This document shows, in pieces, positions 62,993-64,000 of a stretch of 64,000 bases of DNA. The DNA is from Streptomyces sp. DT2A-34 (GTDB lineage Bacteria; Actinomycetota; Actinomycetes; Streptomycetales; Streptomycetaceae): the NCBI RefSeq assembly GCF_030499515.1, contig NZ_JASTWJ010000001.1, forward strand, positions 5,002,001-5,066,000, read 5' to 3'. The position numbers and the translations under genes were made by a program. Within the stretch, counting starts at the first letter, position 1; every line of letters starts with the position of its first letter. The notes under the pieces were generated by a model. The model saw only the letters and a list, made by a program, of their open reading frames with translations, was not told where the DNA came from and ran no database searches.

Positions 62993-64000
62993 ATGGACGC
63001 TCCGACCACCACGTCGGCCGACAACGGCACTTCCGGCGGCGGGGGCGGCTGGTTCACGCCGCGCAAGCAGCCGGCGACGACTCCGGGCAGCGAACAGGAG
63101 ACGGCCGACGGTCGCCGCCTGGCCGCGATGCGCCCGGTCGGCAGGACGTCGACGGGCGACGACACGTCCCCCTCGGCCCAGGACGGCACACAGCCTGCCA
63201 CGACGGTCGGCCCGGCAGCGCCCATCCCCACCCCCGTAGACCCCGGCGCCGGTCCCGGAACACCGGACCCCGCCTCCCGCCCGGCCCCGGAATGGACGCC
63301 CGCCGGCCCCGGATACGGCGCCGGCGAACCCGGCCGGGCGTCGAACGCCTCCGCTGACCCGACCTGGAGTCCTGGGCCCGCCCCCGCTCCTGCTCCCGCC
63401 TCGGCCCCGGCCAGAACTCAAGCGCCGGCTGCACCTGCCCCAACCCCAAGCCAAGCGCCACCTGCCCCCGCCGCCGCCCAGGCGTCCACCGCCCACCCGG
63501 GGATATCAGGCCCCAGCCCCATATCCCCGCCCTCCCCCCAACTGCGCGTACCCACCCAGCGCCCCGCCCCGGCCCAACCCGCCTCCCCGGACGCCATCCT
63601 GATCCGCCGGACGATGGCCGAGGTCGCTCCCGTGGCCGACAAGGTCACCTCGTACTTCTACGCGCTGCTCTTCGTACGCCACCCCGACCTGCGCTCCCTG
63701 TTCCCGGCCGCGATGGACACTCAGCGCGACCGGCTGCTCAAGGCGCTGCTCACCGCAGCCGAGCACATCGACAACACGCCCGTCCTCGTCGAGTACCTGC
63801 AGAACCTCGGCCGGGGCCACCGCAAGTACGGCACCCGCGCCGAGCACTACCCGGCCGTCGGCGAGTGCCTCATCGGCGCCCTGAACAAGTACGCCGCCGG
63901 CGTCTGGGACGCGGAGACGGAGGCCGCCTGGGTGCGGGCGTACACGACGATCTCGCAGGTCATGATCGACGCGGCGGCCGCAGACGAACTGCGCGCCCCA
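62993..64000 (+). CDS. Globin-domain protein (flavohemoglobin-like), 3' end outside window
   Basis: The reading runs off the right edge after 336 codons. The start is ATG 62993 (MDAPTTTSADNGTSGGGGGWFTP), with GAGG nearby. The first ~200 residues are a Pro/Ala/Gly-rich disordered extension. A globin domain then begins (DAILIRRTMAEVAPVADKVTSYFYALLFVRHPDLRSLFPAAMDTQRDRLLKALL), with NLGRGHRKYGTRAEHYPAVGECLIGALNKY, where the His in EHYPAVG is the proximal haem ligand and the Tyr in FYALLF the distal B10 tyrosine. A FAD/NAD reductase domain may follow outside. An NO dioxygenase or oxygen-sensing role is inferred. Confidence 0.85.
   Translation, partial: MDAPTTTSADNGTSGGGGGWFTPRKQPATTPGSEQETADGRRLAAMRPVGRTSTGDDTSPSAQDGTQPATTVGPAAPIPTPVDPGAGPGTPDPASRPAPEWTPAGPGYGAGEPGRASNASADPTWSPGPAPAPAPASAPARTQAPAAPAPTPSQAPPAPAAAQASTAHPGISGPSPISPPSPQLRVPTQRPAPAQPASPDAILIRRTMAEVAPVADKVTSYFYALLFVRHPDLRSLFPAAMDTQRDRLLKALLTAAEHIDNTPVLVEYLQNLGRGHRKYGTRAEHYPAVGECLIGALNKYAAGVWDAETEAAWVRAYTTISQVMIDAAAADELRAP

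Overview
The window is high-GC actinobacterial DNA and carries the replication-origin region of a Streptomyces-like chromosome. The gene order (gyrA-gyrB-dciA-recF-gnd-dnaN-oriC-dnaA-rpmH-rnpA-yidD-yidC-jag-rsmG-parA-parB-trxA/trxB-sigM-murJ-cca-ino1-femX-rpsF-ssb-rpsR-rplI-dnaB), the frequent GTG/TTG starts, the clustered DnaA boxes of TTGTCCACA type and eleven perfect GTTTCACGTGAAAC parS sites all point to this genus. Species cannot be fixed from the sequence alone.

Layout. (1) 1-6234 is the right part of an actinomycete integrative and conjugative element (AICE). It holds a truncated FtsK-like transfer ATPase, a train of small zinc-motif and membrane (Spd-like) proteins, a RepSA-type HUH initiator, an excisionase and a tyrosine integrase. 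The integrase abuts the 3' end of a tRNA-Ile gene (6235-6311), which is the likely integration site. (2) 6458-19326 (minus strand) holds a DUF3566 membrane protein, gyrA, gyrB, dciA, recF, gnd, dnaN, oriC and dnaA. (3) 19712-25711 (plus strand) holds rpmH, rnpA, yidD, yidC, jag, rsmG, parA and parB. (4) 25884-36450 holds a GNAT gene, then on the minus strand trxA, trxB, a zinc anti-sigma factor, sigM, a pseudokinase, murJ and a large secreted DUF6049 protein. (5) 36721-45088 holds cca, two membrane proteins, ino1 with a PadR regulator, and a class A penicillin-binding protein. (6) 45096-47000 is a small accessory patch: a decayed IS701-like element and a secreted four-cysteine orphan protein. 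(7) 47268-57045 holds a GT87 glycosyltransferase, an alanine-racemase-fold protein, femX, rpsF-ssb-rpsR-rplI, a MATE exporter and dnaB. (8) 57106-64000 holds a serine beta-lactamase-like gene, GNATs, a divergent MarR/MFS pair, a HAD phosphatase and the start of a globin protein.

How it works together. DnaA, DnaN, DnaB, DciA, RecF, gyrase and SSB provide replication. ParA/ParB and the scattered parS sites organise the origin. SigM/anti-sigma and thioredoxin handle redox and envelope stress. MurJ, the pseudokinase, PBP and FemX build the wall.

Three conserved genes (rnpA, the anti-sigma gene, the beta-lactamase-like gene) each carry a one-base loss in or next to a short G/C run. Sequencing error is the simplest explanation. 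Other notable points are parS sites nested inside larger terminator-like palindromes between convergent genes, DnaA boxes lying outside oriC near recF, dnaN, parA and dnaB, and a clean SigR-type promoter upstream of trxB.
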